Source of the DNA: Sulfurovum sp.
GTDB taxonomy: Bacteria > Campylobacterota > Campylobacteria > Campylobacterales > Sulfurovaceae
NCBI GenBank assembly: GCA_027081395.1
Contig: JALWKQ010000151.1
Coordinates: 1-39,644, forward strand
DNA length: 39,644 bases
Direction: 5' to 3'
Positions 31,986 to 39,644 of the stretch are shown piece after piece. Position numbers and translations under genes: made by a program. The notes beneath the pieces are model-generated. The model made no database searches. It was given only the letters and a program-made list of their open reading frames with translations, and had not been told where the DNA came from. Within the stretch, counting starts at the first letter, position 1, and the number at the start of each line of letters is the position of its first letter.

Positions 31986-34900
31986 ATGAAACGATTTTTT
32001 GAACTGCTCATAGAGTATAAATTTTTGATTTTGGCACTTTTTATCGCTATTGCGGGCTTCGGATACCGTGCCTATCAGGAGATCCCTGTCGATGCCTTTC
32101 CCGATATCACACCCAAACAGGTGGTCATCTATACAGAAAGTCCCGGTAACTCCGCTGAGGATATCGAGAAGCTGATCACCTACCCCGTAGAGTCTGCCAT
32201 GGCAGGGTTGCCGGGTGTAAAGATGATCCTCTCCAACTCAATCTTCGGTCTGAGCTATGTCTCGATCTTTTTTGAAGACAGCTACGATACCTATTTTCTC
32301 CGTCAGCTTGTTACAGAGAGGCTAAACAGTATCGAGATCCCCAAAGGATGGGGCAAACCGACGATGGGACCCAACACCACAGGTCTGGGACAGGTCTTTT
32401 GGTATCAGGTCAAAGATACAACCGGACAATACTGCACCACACAGCTCAGAGAGCTGCAGGAGTATGTCGTAGCACCGCTACTCAAATCGGTAGACGGTGT
32501 CGAAGAGGTGATAGGATGGGGAGGTTTCGAGAAACAATACAATGTACTGATCGACCCCAAACGGCTTCAAGCGACAGATACCACCTACGATGAGGTAGTC
32601 GATGCTCTCCAGAAGTCCAACATCTCCGCAGGAGGACAGTATCTGGAGTTTAACAAAGAGCAGTATCTTATCCGGGGGGCAGGCTTTTATAACACACTGG
32701 ATGATATACGCAATACCGTAGTGCGCAGCAAAGATGCCCTTGCTGTCACCATCGCCGATATCGCAGAGGTCAAAGAGGGAAAAGCACCACGTTTCGGTGC
32801 CGTGACGATCGATGGCAAAGAGGCGATGTTTGGGATGGTGCTGCAGCGCAGCGGTACCAATGCCGCCAAGGTGGTCGCCTCCATCAAAGAGAAGCTGCCC
32901 CTTGTCGATGCAGCCCTTCCCAAAGGAGTAAAGATCAAAACGATCTATGACCGTACCGAGATCACCCACAAAGCGGTCAACACGATGACATCCGCCCTGC
33001 TGACTGGATCGATACTGGTCGCGATCGTCCTCTTTTTGTTCCTCTTTGAACTGCGTTCGGCATTTATCGTCATCCTCTCTCTGCCGCTCTCTTTGCTGAT
33101 CGCCTTTTTGCTGATGCGCCATTACGGTATCTCGGCAAACCTGATGAGTCTCAGCGGACTTGCCATTGCCATCGGCATGATCGTCGACGGTACTATCGTT
33201 GTGGTAGAAAACAGCTTCAGACTACTGCATGACCATCCTGAGCTCTCCCGTGCAGAGGTGATCGCCCAGGCCACTTCTGAAGTCGCCAAACCGGTTATCT
33301 TCGCCCTGCTGATCATCGCAGTAGTCTTTATCCCGCTTTTGAGTCTGGCAGGATTGGCAGGCAAGCTCTATACACCTATGGCCCTGGATATCGTCTTTGT
33401 GATGCTCGGATCACTTGCAGTCGCACTGGGGCTGGTACCGGTACTCTCCTATATGCTGCTGCGCCCGGGCAAACATGCCAACTCACCACTGATGGGGATG
33501 ATCAAAGCGGTCTATACACCACTGCTTACCTTTGCGCTCAAACATGCCAAAAAGATCGTGATCATTACTTTTGTGATCTTCGCACTGCTTGCTGCGGCAC
33601 TCACCAAACAGGGACGGGAGTTTATGCCTGAGCTCAATGAGGAGTCGATCATGTACCGGGTTATCGCCATACCCGGTACTGCACTCTCCCAGAGTGTCGA
33701 TACAGGCAAAGCCATTGAGCACTATATCCTCAGACATTATCCTAAACAGGTCGAGAGTGTACTCTCCATGATAGGCAGGAGCGAAAAGGGAGAGACAGCA
33801 CAGGGCAACTACATGGAGGTGCTGCTCACACTCAAAAAAGATGTCAGCGATATCGAAGCACTTGCCCACAAAATGACGCAGGATCTTCAAGAGCACTTCA
33901 CCTATGTGCAGTTTATTCCCACCCAGCCTATTGCGATGCGTATCGAAGAGCTTCTTGAGGGGGTCAAAGCGGAACTTGCCGTCAAGATCTACGGAGAGGA
34001 TCAGAAGGTGATGGCAAAGATCGCTTCGGATATTCAGCGCGCCGTCTCCGGTATCAAAGGGCTTGAGAGACCCGAAGTTGAGTCTCAGCTGGGGCAGGCG
34101 CAGATCGTCATACGTCCAAACTACCTGGCACTTTCACGTTACGGCATCAGTGTCGATGAGGTGATGCGTCTGATCCGCCACGGTATCGGAGAGGAGGCTG
34201 TCACGGAGAAGATAGAGGGGGTCAGACGCTTTGGGATCGTCCCCAAGATCAAAGATGCCAAAAAGGATATCGAAGCGATCCGGTCAGTGCTGCTGCGCAG
34301 CAAAAGCGGCAAGGTAGTCCGGCTTGATCAGGTGAGTGATATCGAGGTGATTCAAGGGCCTGCCTTTATCAAGCGTGAGGATCTGAGTCGCTATATGGTG
34401 ATCTCGATGGAGGTAGAGGGGCGCGATATCGCCTCCTTTGTCGCCGAAGCCGATGCCAAGATCAAAAAAGAGGTCAAGATCCCTAACGGCTACTACATCA
34501 AGTGGGCGGGAGACTTCAAAAATATGCAAGAAGCCACGGCGACACTGGCACTGATCATCCCTGTGACACTGCTGCTGATTTTGCTGCTGCTCTACACGGC
34601 ATTCAACAGTTTCAAAAAAGCCTTTTTGATCCTGCTAGGTGTACCGCTTGGGCTCATAGGCGGTATCGCCGCACTGCTGATCGCCGATATCTATCTGAGT
34701 GTCTCGGCGATCGTAGGGTTTATCGCCATCTTTGCGATTGCTATCCTCAATGGTATCGTACTTGTAAGCTTCATCGATGAGCTTCGCAAGAAGTTTCCCC
34801 ATGTCAAAACAGTTGACCTGGTCAAGGATGCTACCCTGCTGCGGCTTCGCCCTGTACTGATGACGGCATTTACCACACTTTTCGGTATCCTGCCGCTGCT

Positions 34901-35042
34901 TTACGCCACAGGAGTGGGCAGCGAGATACAATACCCGCTTTCAGTGGTCGTCACAGGAGGCATTATCTCCTCCACGATCCTGACACTGCTCGTACTGCCG
35001 GGGCTGTATGTGTGGTTTTTCGCCAGAGAGGAAACGGTGTGA
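31986..35042 (+). CDS. heavy-metal RND efflux pump (CzcA family)
   Basis: The 1018-residue inner-membrane pump has the HME-RND pattern. After TM1 comes EIPVDAFPDITPKQVVIYTESPG. TM4 has SLAGLAIAIGMIVDGTIVVVENSFR-like sequence with the proton-relay Asp. TPLLTFALKHAKKIVIITFV opens the second half, and QPIAMRIEELLEGVKAELAVKIYG and AGDFKNMQEATATLALIIPVTLLLILLLLYTAF follow. Two large periplasmic loops are complete. The QPIAMRIEELLEGV segment is CzcA-like (Co/Zn/Cd/Ni) rather than CusA-like (Cu/Ag), while the neighbouring oxidase hints at copper, so the substrate is open. Starts 9 nt after the adaptor stop. Confidence 0.92.
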   Translation: MKRFFELLIEYKFLILALFIAIAGFGYRAYQEIPVDAFPDITPKQVVIYTESPGNSAEDIEKLITYPVESAMAGLPGVKMILSNSIFGLSYVSIFFEDSYDTYFLRQLVTERLNSIEIPKGWGKPTMGPNTTGLGQVFWYQVKDTTGQYCTTQLRELQEYVVAPLLKSVDGVEEVIGWGGFEKQYNVLIDPKRLQATDTTYDEVVDALQKSNISAGGQYLEFNKEQYLIRGAGFYNTLDDIRNTVVRSKDALAVTIADIAEVKEGKAPRFGAVTIDGKEAMFGMVLQRSGTNAAKVVASIKEKLPLVDAALPKGVKIKTIYDRTEITHKAVNTMTSALLTGSILVAIVLFLFLFELRSAFIVILSLPLSLLIAFLLMRHYGISANLMSLSGLAIAIGMIVDGTIVVVENSFRLLHDHPELSRAEVIAQATSEVAKPVIFALLIIAVVFIPLLSLAGLAGKLYTPMALDIVFVMLGSLAVALGLVPVLSYMLLRPGKHANSPLMGMIKAVYTPLLTFALKHAKKIVIITFVIFALLAAALTKQGREFMPELNEESIMYRVIAIPGTALSQSVDTGKAIEHYILRHYPKQVESVLSMIGRSEKGETAQGNYMEVLLTLKKDVSDIEALAHKMTQDLQEHFTYVQFIPTQPIAMRIEELLEGVKAELAVKIYGEDQKVMAKIASDIQRAVSGIKGLERPEVESQLGQAQIVIRPNYLALSRYGISVDEVMRLIRHGIGEEAVTEKIEGVRRFGIVPKIKDAKKDIEAIRSVLLRSKSGKVVRLDQVSDIEVIQGPAFIKREDLSRYMVISMEVEGRDIASFVAEADAKIKKEVKIPNGYYIKWAGDFKNMQEATATLALIIPVTLLLILLLLYTAFNSFKKAFLILLGVPLGLIGGIAALLIADIYLSVSAIVGFIAIFAIAILNGIVLVSFIDELRKKFPHVKTVDLVKDATLLRLRPVLMTAFTTLFGILPLLYATGVGSEIQYPLSVVVTGGIISSTILTLLVLPGLYVWFFAREETV

Positions 35043-35117
35043 TGCAGAACAAATCAATCTGCACACTTTGTGCACAAAAGTGCATTAAACTTACAAAAAA
35101 ATAATGGAGAAACAGAT

Positions 35118-36578
35118 ATGAACAGAAGAGATTTTATTACATTTAGCGGCGTAGCTGTGATAGCACTGCTTGGCGGATGCGGCGGCTCCGGAGAAAACAG
35201 CTCCAATACAGGAAGCAGCGGAAACACATCCGGCGGCAATGCATCTACGGCAGATAGCGGCAAGCCCTTGCCTATTCCGGTTTTGCATACCGGAGAGCTT
35301 CGGGAAGGTGTCAGACATTTTGACCTGACAATCCAAGAGGCGAGTCACGAATTCTTTAGCGGCATACAGACTGCCACATGGGGGATTGATGCTACCTATC
35401 TCGGCCCTACACTTCTGATGCGCAGAGGAGAAGATGTCTCTGTCAACTACACAAACAGGCTGCCCGAAGCGACCACCATGCACGGTCACGGGATGCATGT
35501 ACCGGGGGAGATGGACGGTACGGCTCATCAACCTATCGCTGTCAACACAACATGGTCAGCCCAATACCATGTCGATCAAACAGCCTGTACCAACTGGTAT
35601 CACCCCCACTATATGCACAAGACCGCACCGCATGTCTATCAGGGGCTTGCGGGGATGATCATCATAGAGGACAGTGTCAGCCAGTCACTCGATCTGCCCA
35701 AACGATACGGTATAGATGACATTCCTCTGGTTTTGCAAGATCGCTTCTTCAGTGACGACAAGCGCTCACTCCTCTATGCGCCGAGCAATATGCAACTTGC
35801 AAGAGGGTATATAGGCGATACCTTTATCACCAACGGAGCGATCAAACCGGTATTTGATGCCGAAGCAAAAGAGCTTCGTTTGAGACTTCTCAACGGCTCC
35901 AACTCCACAGTCTACACCTTGGGCTTTAATGACAACCGCGCTTTCCATCAGATAGCTACGGATAACGGCTTTCTTGAAACACCTGTAAGCATGAGCAGAC
36001 TGACCCTCTCACCGGGTGAACGTGCAGAGATCGTGGTAGACCTAAGCAGCGATCTTGGAAGTACTCTCGTCCTTCATGAGTATCGGTACAATAAAGAGTT
36101 CTTGACTATCAATGTGAGCAAAGACCAGACAGCCACTACCTCACTCCCTGCATCACTTACCACACTCGATCCCATCCCAGCACCGACAAATACACGCACC
36201 TTCACGCTTGGCATGACAGGGATGGGTACCTTCACGATCAACGGGAAGACTATGGATCCCAATCGTATAGATGTGGCACTTTCTCAAGGAGACGTCGAGG
36301 AGTGGGAGATCATCAATGATATGAATATGGATCACAATTTCCATATACACGGAACACACTTTAGGGTTATTTCACGCAATGACGATCCCAATGCCGTACT
36401 TGAGAATGAAAAAGGATATAAGGATGTAGTCTATCTGCCCGCACAATCAAGAGTCAAATTCATTGTCTCCGTGCCAAATGACGGTGTAACGGCAGATGCA
36501 AATAATCCCTATATGTTTCACTGTCACTTTCTTGAACATGAAGACAACGGCATGATGGGACAATATACGGTGAGTTAA
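35118..36578 (+). CDS. Tat-exported multicopper oxidase lipoprotein
   Basis: The ATG at 35118 (GGAG 8 nt upstream) begins MNRRDFITFSGVAVIALLGGC: a twin-arginine RRDF signal followed directly by a lipobox (C21), so it is probably Tat-exported and lipid-anchored. A Gly/Ser/Asn-rich linker leads to three cupredoxin domains. The copper ligands are complete: HGHGMH, NWYHPHYMH, NFHIHGTHF and the T1/T3 motif MFHCHFLEHEDNGMM. It belongs to the CueO/SufI/CopA type and should oxidise Cu(I) or other reduced substrates with O2. It lies 75 nt after the pump gene. The exit stop lies 4 nt from the convergent coiled-coil gene. 486 residues in total. Confidence 0.9.
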   Translation: MNRRDFITFSGVAVIALLGGCGGSGENSSNTGSSGNTSGGNASTADSGKPLPIPVLHTGELREGVRHFDLTIQEASHEFFSGIQTATWGIDATYLGPTLLMRRGEDVSVNYTNRLPEATTMHGHGMHVPGEMDGTAHQPIAVNTTWSAQYHVDQTACTNWYHPHYMHKTAPHVYQGLAGMIIIEDSVSQSLDLPKRYGIDDIPLVLQDRFFSDDKRSLLYAPSNMQLARGYIGDTFITNGAIKPVFDAEAKELRLRLLNGSNSTVYTLGFNDNRAFHQIATDNGFLETPVSMSRLTLSPGERAEIVVDLSSDLGSTLVLHEYRYNKEFLTINVSKDQTATTSLPASLTTLDPIPAPTNTRTFTLGMTGMGTFTINGKTMDPNRIDVALSQGDVEEWEIINDMNMDHNFHIHGTHFRVISRNDDPNAVLENEKGYKDVVYLPAQSRVKFIVSVPNDGVTADANNPYMFHCHFLEHEDNGMMGQYTVS

Positions 36579-36582
36579 GCTA

Positions 36583-37620
36583 CTATGCCAGTGTTTCAAG
36601 CACCTTTCTGATCTTCTCTTTGGCACTATGCAAAAAGAGTGTGCTTTTGCCCGAGAGTTTGCCCTCTTCGCTCATCGGTGTTGCGATGAAGCGCTTGATC
36701 GTCTCGACCAGGCTTTGAGTAACCTGCATCGTCTCCTGCGAACGCGGGGCATACTCTCTTTGATCATCATGGAAGCCCTCGAAGTGCAAGATGCGGCGCA
36801 GTTTGCCGTTTTGTTCAGCGAGAAGGATCTCGTAGTCTTTGAGTGTCGCGATGGCATCCTTGATGTGTGCATCGACCCTCTCCATCTCCTCTTTGCAGTT
36901 GGTTTTCCGGGCAACATACTCCTTGACATCTTCAAGCTGTTTTTGGGCGAAGTGGAGGTTTTTGTTGGCTTTGAGGGCGACACGTATCCAGTAGACCAGC
37001 ACCATCAGCAGCAAAATTGCCGCGGTCACAACCGCGATACCGACATAGTATGAGGAGACACCCGTATATCCGACTGTCTGGGCAAACCAGCCAAATAGCT
37101 TCTCAAGGGTACTCCGGTCCGGTGTTTTGGAGAGATCGAGGGTCATCTGCAGCTTCTCGGTCGCCAGATAGACCAGTCCGACCAGTGCACCCATACCGAC
37201 CAGTACCGCCATGATAAATGCCGTAAATTTTCCACTGCTGATATCTTTGGGCTCTACCGGAGGGATCTCTTCGGCAGGCTCGAAGAGGATGGTATCTTCC
37301 TCCTCCTTGGACGGATCATAGCCCAGCTCTTCCAGAAGCGCTTCGCTCTGTTCGAGAGCATTGGCACGAAGTTCCGCTTTGGCTTCATTGTAGGCTTTGA
37401 GGTCATTCTCAAGCAGGAGTCTGCACTCCTGCATCTGAGCCTCCGTGCTCTCTACCATCTCTTTGGCTTCGGAGACAAGCTGCTTTGCTATGATCTGTTT
37501 TTTGGGTTTTGGTTCGGAAGGGAGATCATTTGAGAGCGTCTTGGGGATCTCTTTGCTCTCTTGGGGCTGTTCAGGTACCTTTTCGACTCTCTCGGGTATC
37601 TCTTGGTCTCTCTCTTCCAT
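36583..37620 (-). CDS. membrane coiled-coil protein, unknown function
   Basis: The 345-residue product starts at ATG 37620 (AAAGGA upstream). It has an acidic, Pro/Glu/Lys-rich N-terminal third (EERDQEIPERVEKVPEQPQESKEIPK), a long helical section (IAKQLVSEAKEMVESTEAQMQECRLLLENDLKAYNEAKAELR), and two transmembrane helices (about 150-170 and 213-236, IAVVTAAILLLMVLVYWIRV). A cytoplasmic helical tail with LHFAQKQLEDVKEYVARK and VDAHIKDAIATLKDYE follows. I recognise no family. The longer frame up to 37707 would run into the MITE-like element and is rejected. That element ends 28 nt before the ATG and separates the gene from its former upstream DNA. Confidence 0.72.
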   Translation of the reverse strand: MEERDQEIPERVEKVPEQPQESKEIPKTLSNDLPSEPKPKKQIIAKQLVSEAKEMVESTEAQMQECRLLLENDLKAYNEAKAELRANALEQSEALLEELGYDPSKEEEDTILFEPAEEIPPVEPKDISSGKFTAFIMAVLVGMGALVGLVYLATEKLQMTLDLSKTPDRSTLEKLFGWFAQTVGYTGVSSYYVGIAVVTAAILLLMVLVYWIRVALKANKNLHFAQKQLEDVKEYVARKTNCKEEMERVDAHIKDAIATLKDYEILLAEQNGKLRRILHFEGFHDDQREYAPRSQETMQVTQSLVETIKRFIATPMSEEGKLSGKSTLFLHSAKEKIRKVLETLA

Positions 37621-37647
37621 ATACCATCCTTTTTGTATACTTATAAA

Positions 37648-37913
37648 GGGCATCTCTAATAACCCTAGATGCTCATAACATTGCCAGCTTTGTTCTAGGC
37701 AAGGCACACTTTTGAAGTCCTAGCCGTAGCTAAGTCGAAAAAGTGTAACGCCGCATAGGACGAAGCTGGCATTGCCCGAAGGGTGGGCTTTGCAGACGCG
37801 ATATTTCACAAGATACTTCCATCGTCTTAGCTTTGGCTAGGACTTGAAAGCCTCTTACAAAATCTCACATCTGCAAAGCCCATTATGAGCGCCTAGGGTT
37901 ATTAGAGGTGCCC
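37648..37913. mobile_element. MITE-like element, 266 bp, 31-bp inverted ends, TAAA target duplication
   Basis: The ends (37648-37678 and 37883-37913), starting GGGCATCTCTAATAACC, match as inverted repeats in 28 of 31 positions. Each is flanked outside by TAAA (37644-37647 and 37914-37917), a 4-bp target duplication of the kind made by IS5-type elements. No transposase frame exists. The inside has three more inverted pairs: CATTGCCAGC/GCTGGCATTG, AGTCCTAGCC/GGCTAGGACT and GGGCTTTGCAGA/TCTGCAAAGCCC, arranged so that they interlock. The whole gap between the coiled-coil gene and hsp20 contains nothing else but the terminator. Confidence 0.75.
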
Positions 37914-37949
37914 TAAAGTCTATTATAGATCATTATCTTTTAAGGCTTT

Positions 37950-37979
37950 ATAAAACGGAGTAGGAGACTCCTGCTCTCC
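37950..37979 (-). terminator. intrinsic terminator of the exported hsp20 gene
   Basis: On the minus strand, just after the stop codon, GGAG-AGC-AGGA...TCCT-ACT-CC forms an imperfect hairpin followed by GTTTTAT. Position and U-run fit a terminator for the hsp20 gene. Confidence 0.5.
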
Positions 37980-38713
37980 TAACTCATACTCGGTATATCG
38001 GAGTTGATCGTCATTTTTTTGATGGTACCGTTTTGGTCGCCCTGCTTTTCTCTGTCCGGGTTGCTTTTTGACGGATTGTTGGAGCTTTCCTGTTTGGACT
38101 CCTGCTTTTTCGTCTCTACTGCAGGGTTGGCAGCTTTGGATGCAGAAGCCTCCTGCTTGGAGACCTGCTGTTTTTGGAGAGTGAGTGCACCTTTTTTGGC
38201 GATATTGACAACCAGCCTGCCGTCTCTATACTCCGTCGTGATACTCGATACATCGGCATCCTGCGGCAGTGTGACTGCCTGCTGATAGACCCTCACGGAG
38301 CTGCTTTTGGCGATACCGTTGGGGGTTTTGTGCTCCTGCTCCTCTACCACTTTGGCAGTGATGGAGATCATCCCGTCTTTTGTCTGGATATCGATATGAT
38401 TCTCTTTGGACTCCGGGATCGTCGTAAGCAGCTCATAGTGGTCACCCTTGTCGACAAAACCGCTTTGTCCGGGCATCTTGAAGTGTGCTATAGGACCAAT
38501 TGAGCGCTGTGTACGCTGCAGCATTCTCTGGTGCATACGCTCAAACATCTTGTCCATCTGTGCCTGCATCTGCATCATCTCTTTGAAGATATCATCTCCA
38601 AAGGGATCTTGAAAAAAAGGATCCTTAAAAGGGTCATGAAAAGGATCAGCAGCATGAAGCGTACCTGCCATCACAAGCGGCAATGTAAATAATGCTAACG
38701 TTTTCTTCAACAT
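37979..38713 (-). CDS. exported Hsp20/alpha-crystallin-domain protein
   Basis: The 244-residue product has a clear Sec signal peptide (MLKKTLALFTLPLVMAGTLHAA). A Phe/Asp/Pro-rich N-terminal arm follows (DPFHDPFKDPFFQDPFGDDIF), then a Met/Gln-rich helix. The alpha-crystallin domain is at about 95-170: DHYELLTTIPESKENHIDIQTKDGMISITAKV, QAVTLPQDADVSSITTEYRDGRLVVNIAKK. The tail is low complexity Ser/Lys/Gln. Small heat-shock proteins are normally cytoplasmic, so secretion is unusual and implies an envelope holdase role. AAGGAG precedes the ATG and TATAAT lies at 38748-38743 on the same strand. The AxxxGxL signature survives as DGRLVV. Confidence 0.83.
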   Translation of the reverse strand: MLKKTLALFTLPLVMAGTLHAADPFHDPFKDPFFQDPFGDDIFKEMMQMQAQMDKMFERMHQRMLQRTQRSIGPIAHFKMPGQSGFVDKGDHYELLTTIPESKENHIDIQTKDGMISITAKVVEEQEHKTPNGIAKSSSVRVYQQAVTLPQDADVSSITTEYRDGRLVVNIAKKGALTLQKQQVSKQEASASKAANPAVETKKQESKQESSNNPSKSNPDREKQGDQNGTIKKMTINSDIPSMS

Positions 38714-38807
38714 TTGATTACTCCTTAATCTCTGTTTTTCAGATTATAAAAAGCAAAGTTTAACCGAATTTTAACCCACCAAATGTTCTCAACAGTCTCT
38801 CTATCGA

Positions 38808-39005
38808 CTATGATTTTTGCTTCGCAGATTTGAAACGGCACTCTCCAAGTGTGACAGATTTGCCTTTGGCTATCTGGGAGAGGATATAGGCGAGTGTCCC
38901 CTCCGGATCGGTATCGGGCATCTCTTCGGAAATGAGTCGGAGTGCTTCTTGTTTGGTGGTAGGTGACCACTGCTTTTCGTGGGGCAGACGTGTCAGTATC
39001 TGCAT
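38808..39005 (-). CDS. hypothetical 65-aa protein
   Basis: The 65-residue product reads MQILTRLPHEKQWSPTTKQE, ALRLISEEMPDTDPEGTLAYILSQ and IAKGKSVTLGECRFKSAKQKS. It has one cysteine near the C terminus, a helix, and no membrane part or signal peptide. The GECRFKSAK end is suggestive of a small metal-binding or DNA-associated domain but I do not recognise it. It lies three bases after the stop of the upstream 64-residue gene and probably shares its message. Confidence 0.62.
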   Translation of the reverse strand: MQILTRLPHEKQWSPTTKQEALRLISEEMPDTDPEGTLAYILSQIAKGKSVTLGECRFKSAKQKS

Positions 39006-39008
39006 CGC

Positions 39009-39203
39009 TCAGACAAGCCCCAATTCTGCGAAGATCGGCTCGACTTTGATCCACCAATCCTGCAGATGTGTCATCAGATCACCGATAGCGGCATCCTCTT
39101 TTTTCCACTCCTCTATCTTCTCGAGTATAGCGGACTTCTCCTCTTCGGGGATATCTTTGGATTTGCGTATATGCTCCTGTGCCTCTTCTATCTTCTTTTT
39201 CAT
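39009..39203 (-). CDS. hypothetical 64-aa helical protein
   Basis: The product is a short, acidic/basic amphipathic protein: KKKIEEAQEHIRKSKDIPEE, EKSAILEKIEEWKKEDAAIG, then DLMTHLQDWWIKVEPIFAELGLV. A helical hairpin with a Trp-Trp pair is predicted, similar in style to DUF4404-type small proteins. GGAG lies 8 nt upstream of the ATG. It is the first gene of a two-gene minus-strand unit. Function unknown. Confidence 0.65.
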   Translation of the reverse strand: MKKKIEEAQEHIRKSKDIPEEEKSAILEKIEEWKKEDAAIGDLMTHLQDWWIKVEPIFAELGLV

Positions 39204-39278
39204 GCTTCAACTCCGTTTCTCTTTTTGTAAGATGATACACCATTCACTTTTCTTTGTCAATGCTTTCACTACGATGGA

Positions 39279-39425
39279 AGCCAATTGAAGCCTCTGAATA
39301 ATTATGCATGGAGGTTTCACACGATGGCGACAAAGGAGCATTCAACCCATGAAATGGGCGCTTGCGTTTGTGACTGCCGGAGCTATCGTGTGAAACCGGT
39401 AGTTTTTTATAGATCTTAATTGGCT
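39279..39425 (+). repeat. hairpin element, copy 2 (conserved core inside variable stem)
   Basis: The outer ends are AGCCAATT (39279-39286) and AATTGGCT (39418-39425), complementary to each other. Inside, 39313-39328 pairs with 39382-39397 over 16 bp (one G.T). The enclosed core matches copy 1 (12431-12485) in all but four positions. Among the differences, CCCC/GGGG of copy 1 is CCCA/TGGG here, a compensatory pair. The outer stem shares no sequence with copy 1. The element ends at the -10 box of nhaA (39425-39430, TATAAT). Confidence 0.85.
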
Positions 39426-39455
39426 ATAATAAGCAAAATAATTAAAGGAAATATC

Positions 39456-39644
39456 GTGACACACTCCATCAAAGATTATCTCAAGAAGGACTCCACTGCC
39501 GGCATACTGCTCATCGTAGTAACGCTTCTGGCACTCTTGATGCAGAACTCACCGCTTTCAGATATCTACACACAGTTCCTGCATACCCCGGTAGAGATCC
39601 GCTTTGGTGCGCTGCACATCGCCAAGCCGCTGCTTCTGTGGGTC
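39456..39644 (+). CDS. nhaA: Na+/H+ antiporter NhaA, 3'-truncated by window edge
   Basis: The first 63 codons are present. The product reads MTHSIKDYLKKDSTAGILLI then VVTLLALLMQNSPLSDIYTQ and FLHTPVEIRFGALHIAKPLLLWV, the standard NhaA N terminus. It has the FxxSTAGILL start of helix I, the NSPLSxxY turn and the beta-hairpin before helix II. The antiporter extrudes Na+ or Li+ in exchange for protons. The start is GTG at 39456 with AAAGGAA 5 nt upstream. TATAAT at 39425-39430 predicts a very short leader, which would leave the hairpin element outside the transcript unless another promoter exists. Confidence 0.92.
   Translation, partial: MTHSIKDYLKKDSTAGILLIVVTLLALLMQNSPLSDIYTQFLHTPVEIRFGALHIAKPLLLWV

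Overview
The window looks like a chromosome segment of a Campylobacterota (Epsilonproteobacteria) bacterium, most likely Sulfurovum or a close relative. This rests on gene content and order. One block runs tgt / TrkA-like COG3400 protein / aroB / MscS channel / mtaB / FtsH-like ATPase, as I recall it from Helicobacter pylori (HP0281-HP0286) and Campylobacter. A second block runs ctpA-purC-purS-purQ-(periplasmic protein)-plsC, as in C. jejuni Cj0511-Cj0516. A small BioV-type esterase is also typical of this phylum. Composition is near 50% G+C with short intergenic gaps, many 1-nt TGATG stop/start overlaps and several TTG/GTG starts. I found no rRNA, tRNA, CRISPR array or transposase gene.

Layout. 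1-4.2 kb: end of an HI0933-family flavoprotein, a SulP anion transporter, an exported rhodanese, then a minus-strand mog operon with two tiny genes. 4.2-6.7 kb: a diguanylate cyclase with a sharp internal base-composition break, a short-chain dehydrogenase and bioV. 6.7-15.2 kb: the conserved minus-strand operon (FtsH-like ATPase lacking the zinc protease motif, mtaB, mscS, aroB, TrkA-like protein) with divergent tgt. 15.2-18.5 kb: lytic transglycosylase, methyltransferase, 5'-nucleotidase, a small hypothetical gene, a candidate small RNA and a Tyr/His/Arg-rich lipoprotein. 18.6-21.2 kb: clpB behind a consensus sigma-70 promoter that overlaps an HspR-type operator. 21.6-26.7 kb: ctpA and the purine operon through plsC. 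26.8-27.7 kb: an internally deleted DUF4010 remnant and a DUF2238 membrane protein. 27.7-36.6 kb: a metal-resistance island: ArsR-family repressor with a perfect palindromic operator, a divergent SO_0444-type Cu/Zn permease, a small Cys/His exported protein, a CzcCBA-type efflux pump and a Tat-exported multicopper oxidase. 36.6-39.6 kb: a membrane coiled-coil protein, a 266-bp MITE-like element, an exported Hsp20, two small genes and the start of nhaA.

How the parts work together. The ArsR repressor probably controls the permease and perhaps the downstream pump. The permease clears cytoplasmic metal, the pump clears the periplasm, and the oxidase could detoxify Cu(I). ClpB and the exported Hsp20 cover protein folding stress inside and outside the inner membrane. 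The purine block is a tight operon of early IMP synthesis genes with ctpA and plsC.

The most unusual non-coding signal is a two-copy element (about 12.39-12.53 kb and 39.28-39.43 kb). It has a nearly invariant core of about 58 nt. The core is enclosed by long stems whose sequences differ completely between copies yet remain self-complementary, and the inner hairpin carries a compensatory base change. That pattern indicates selection for a folded RNA or single-stranded DNA. Two further MITE-like palindromic elements are present, and one of them has an exact 17-bp solo end in the tgt promoter.
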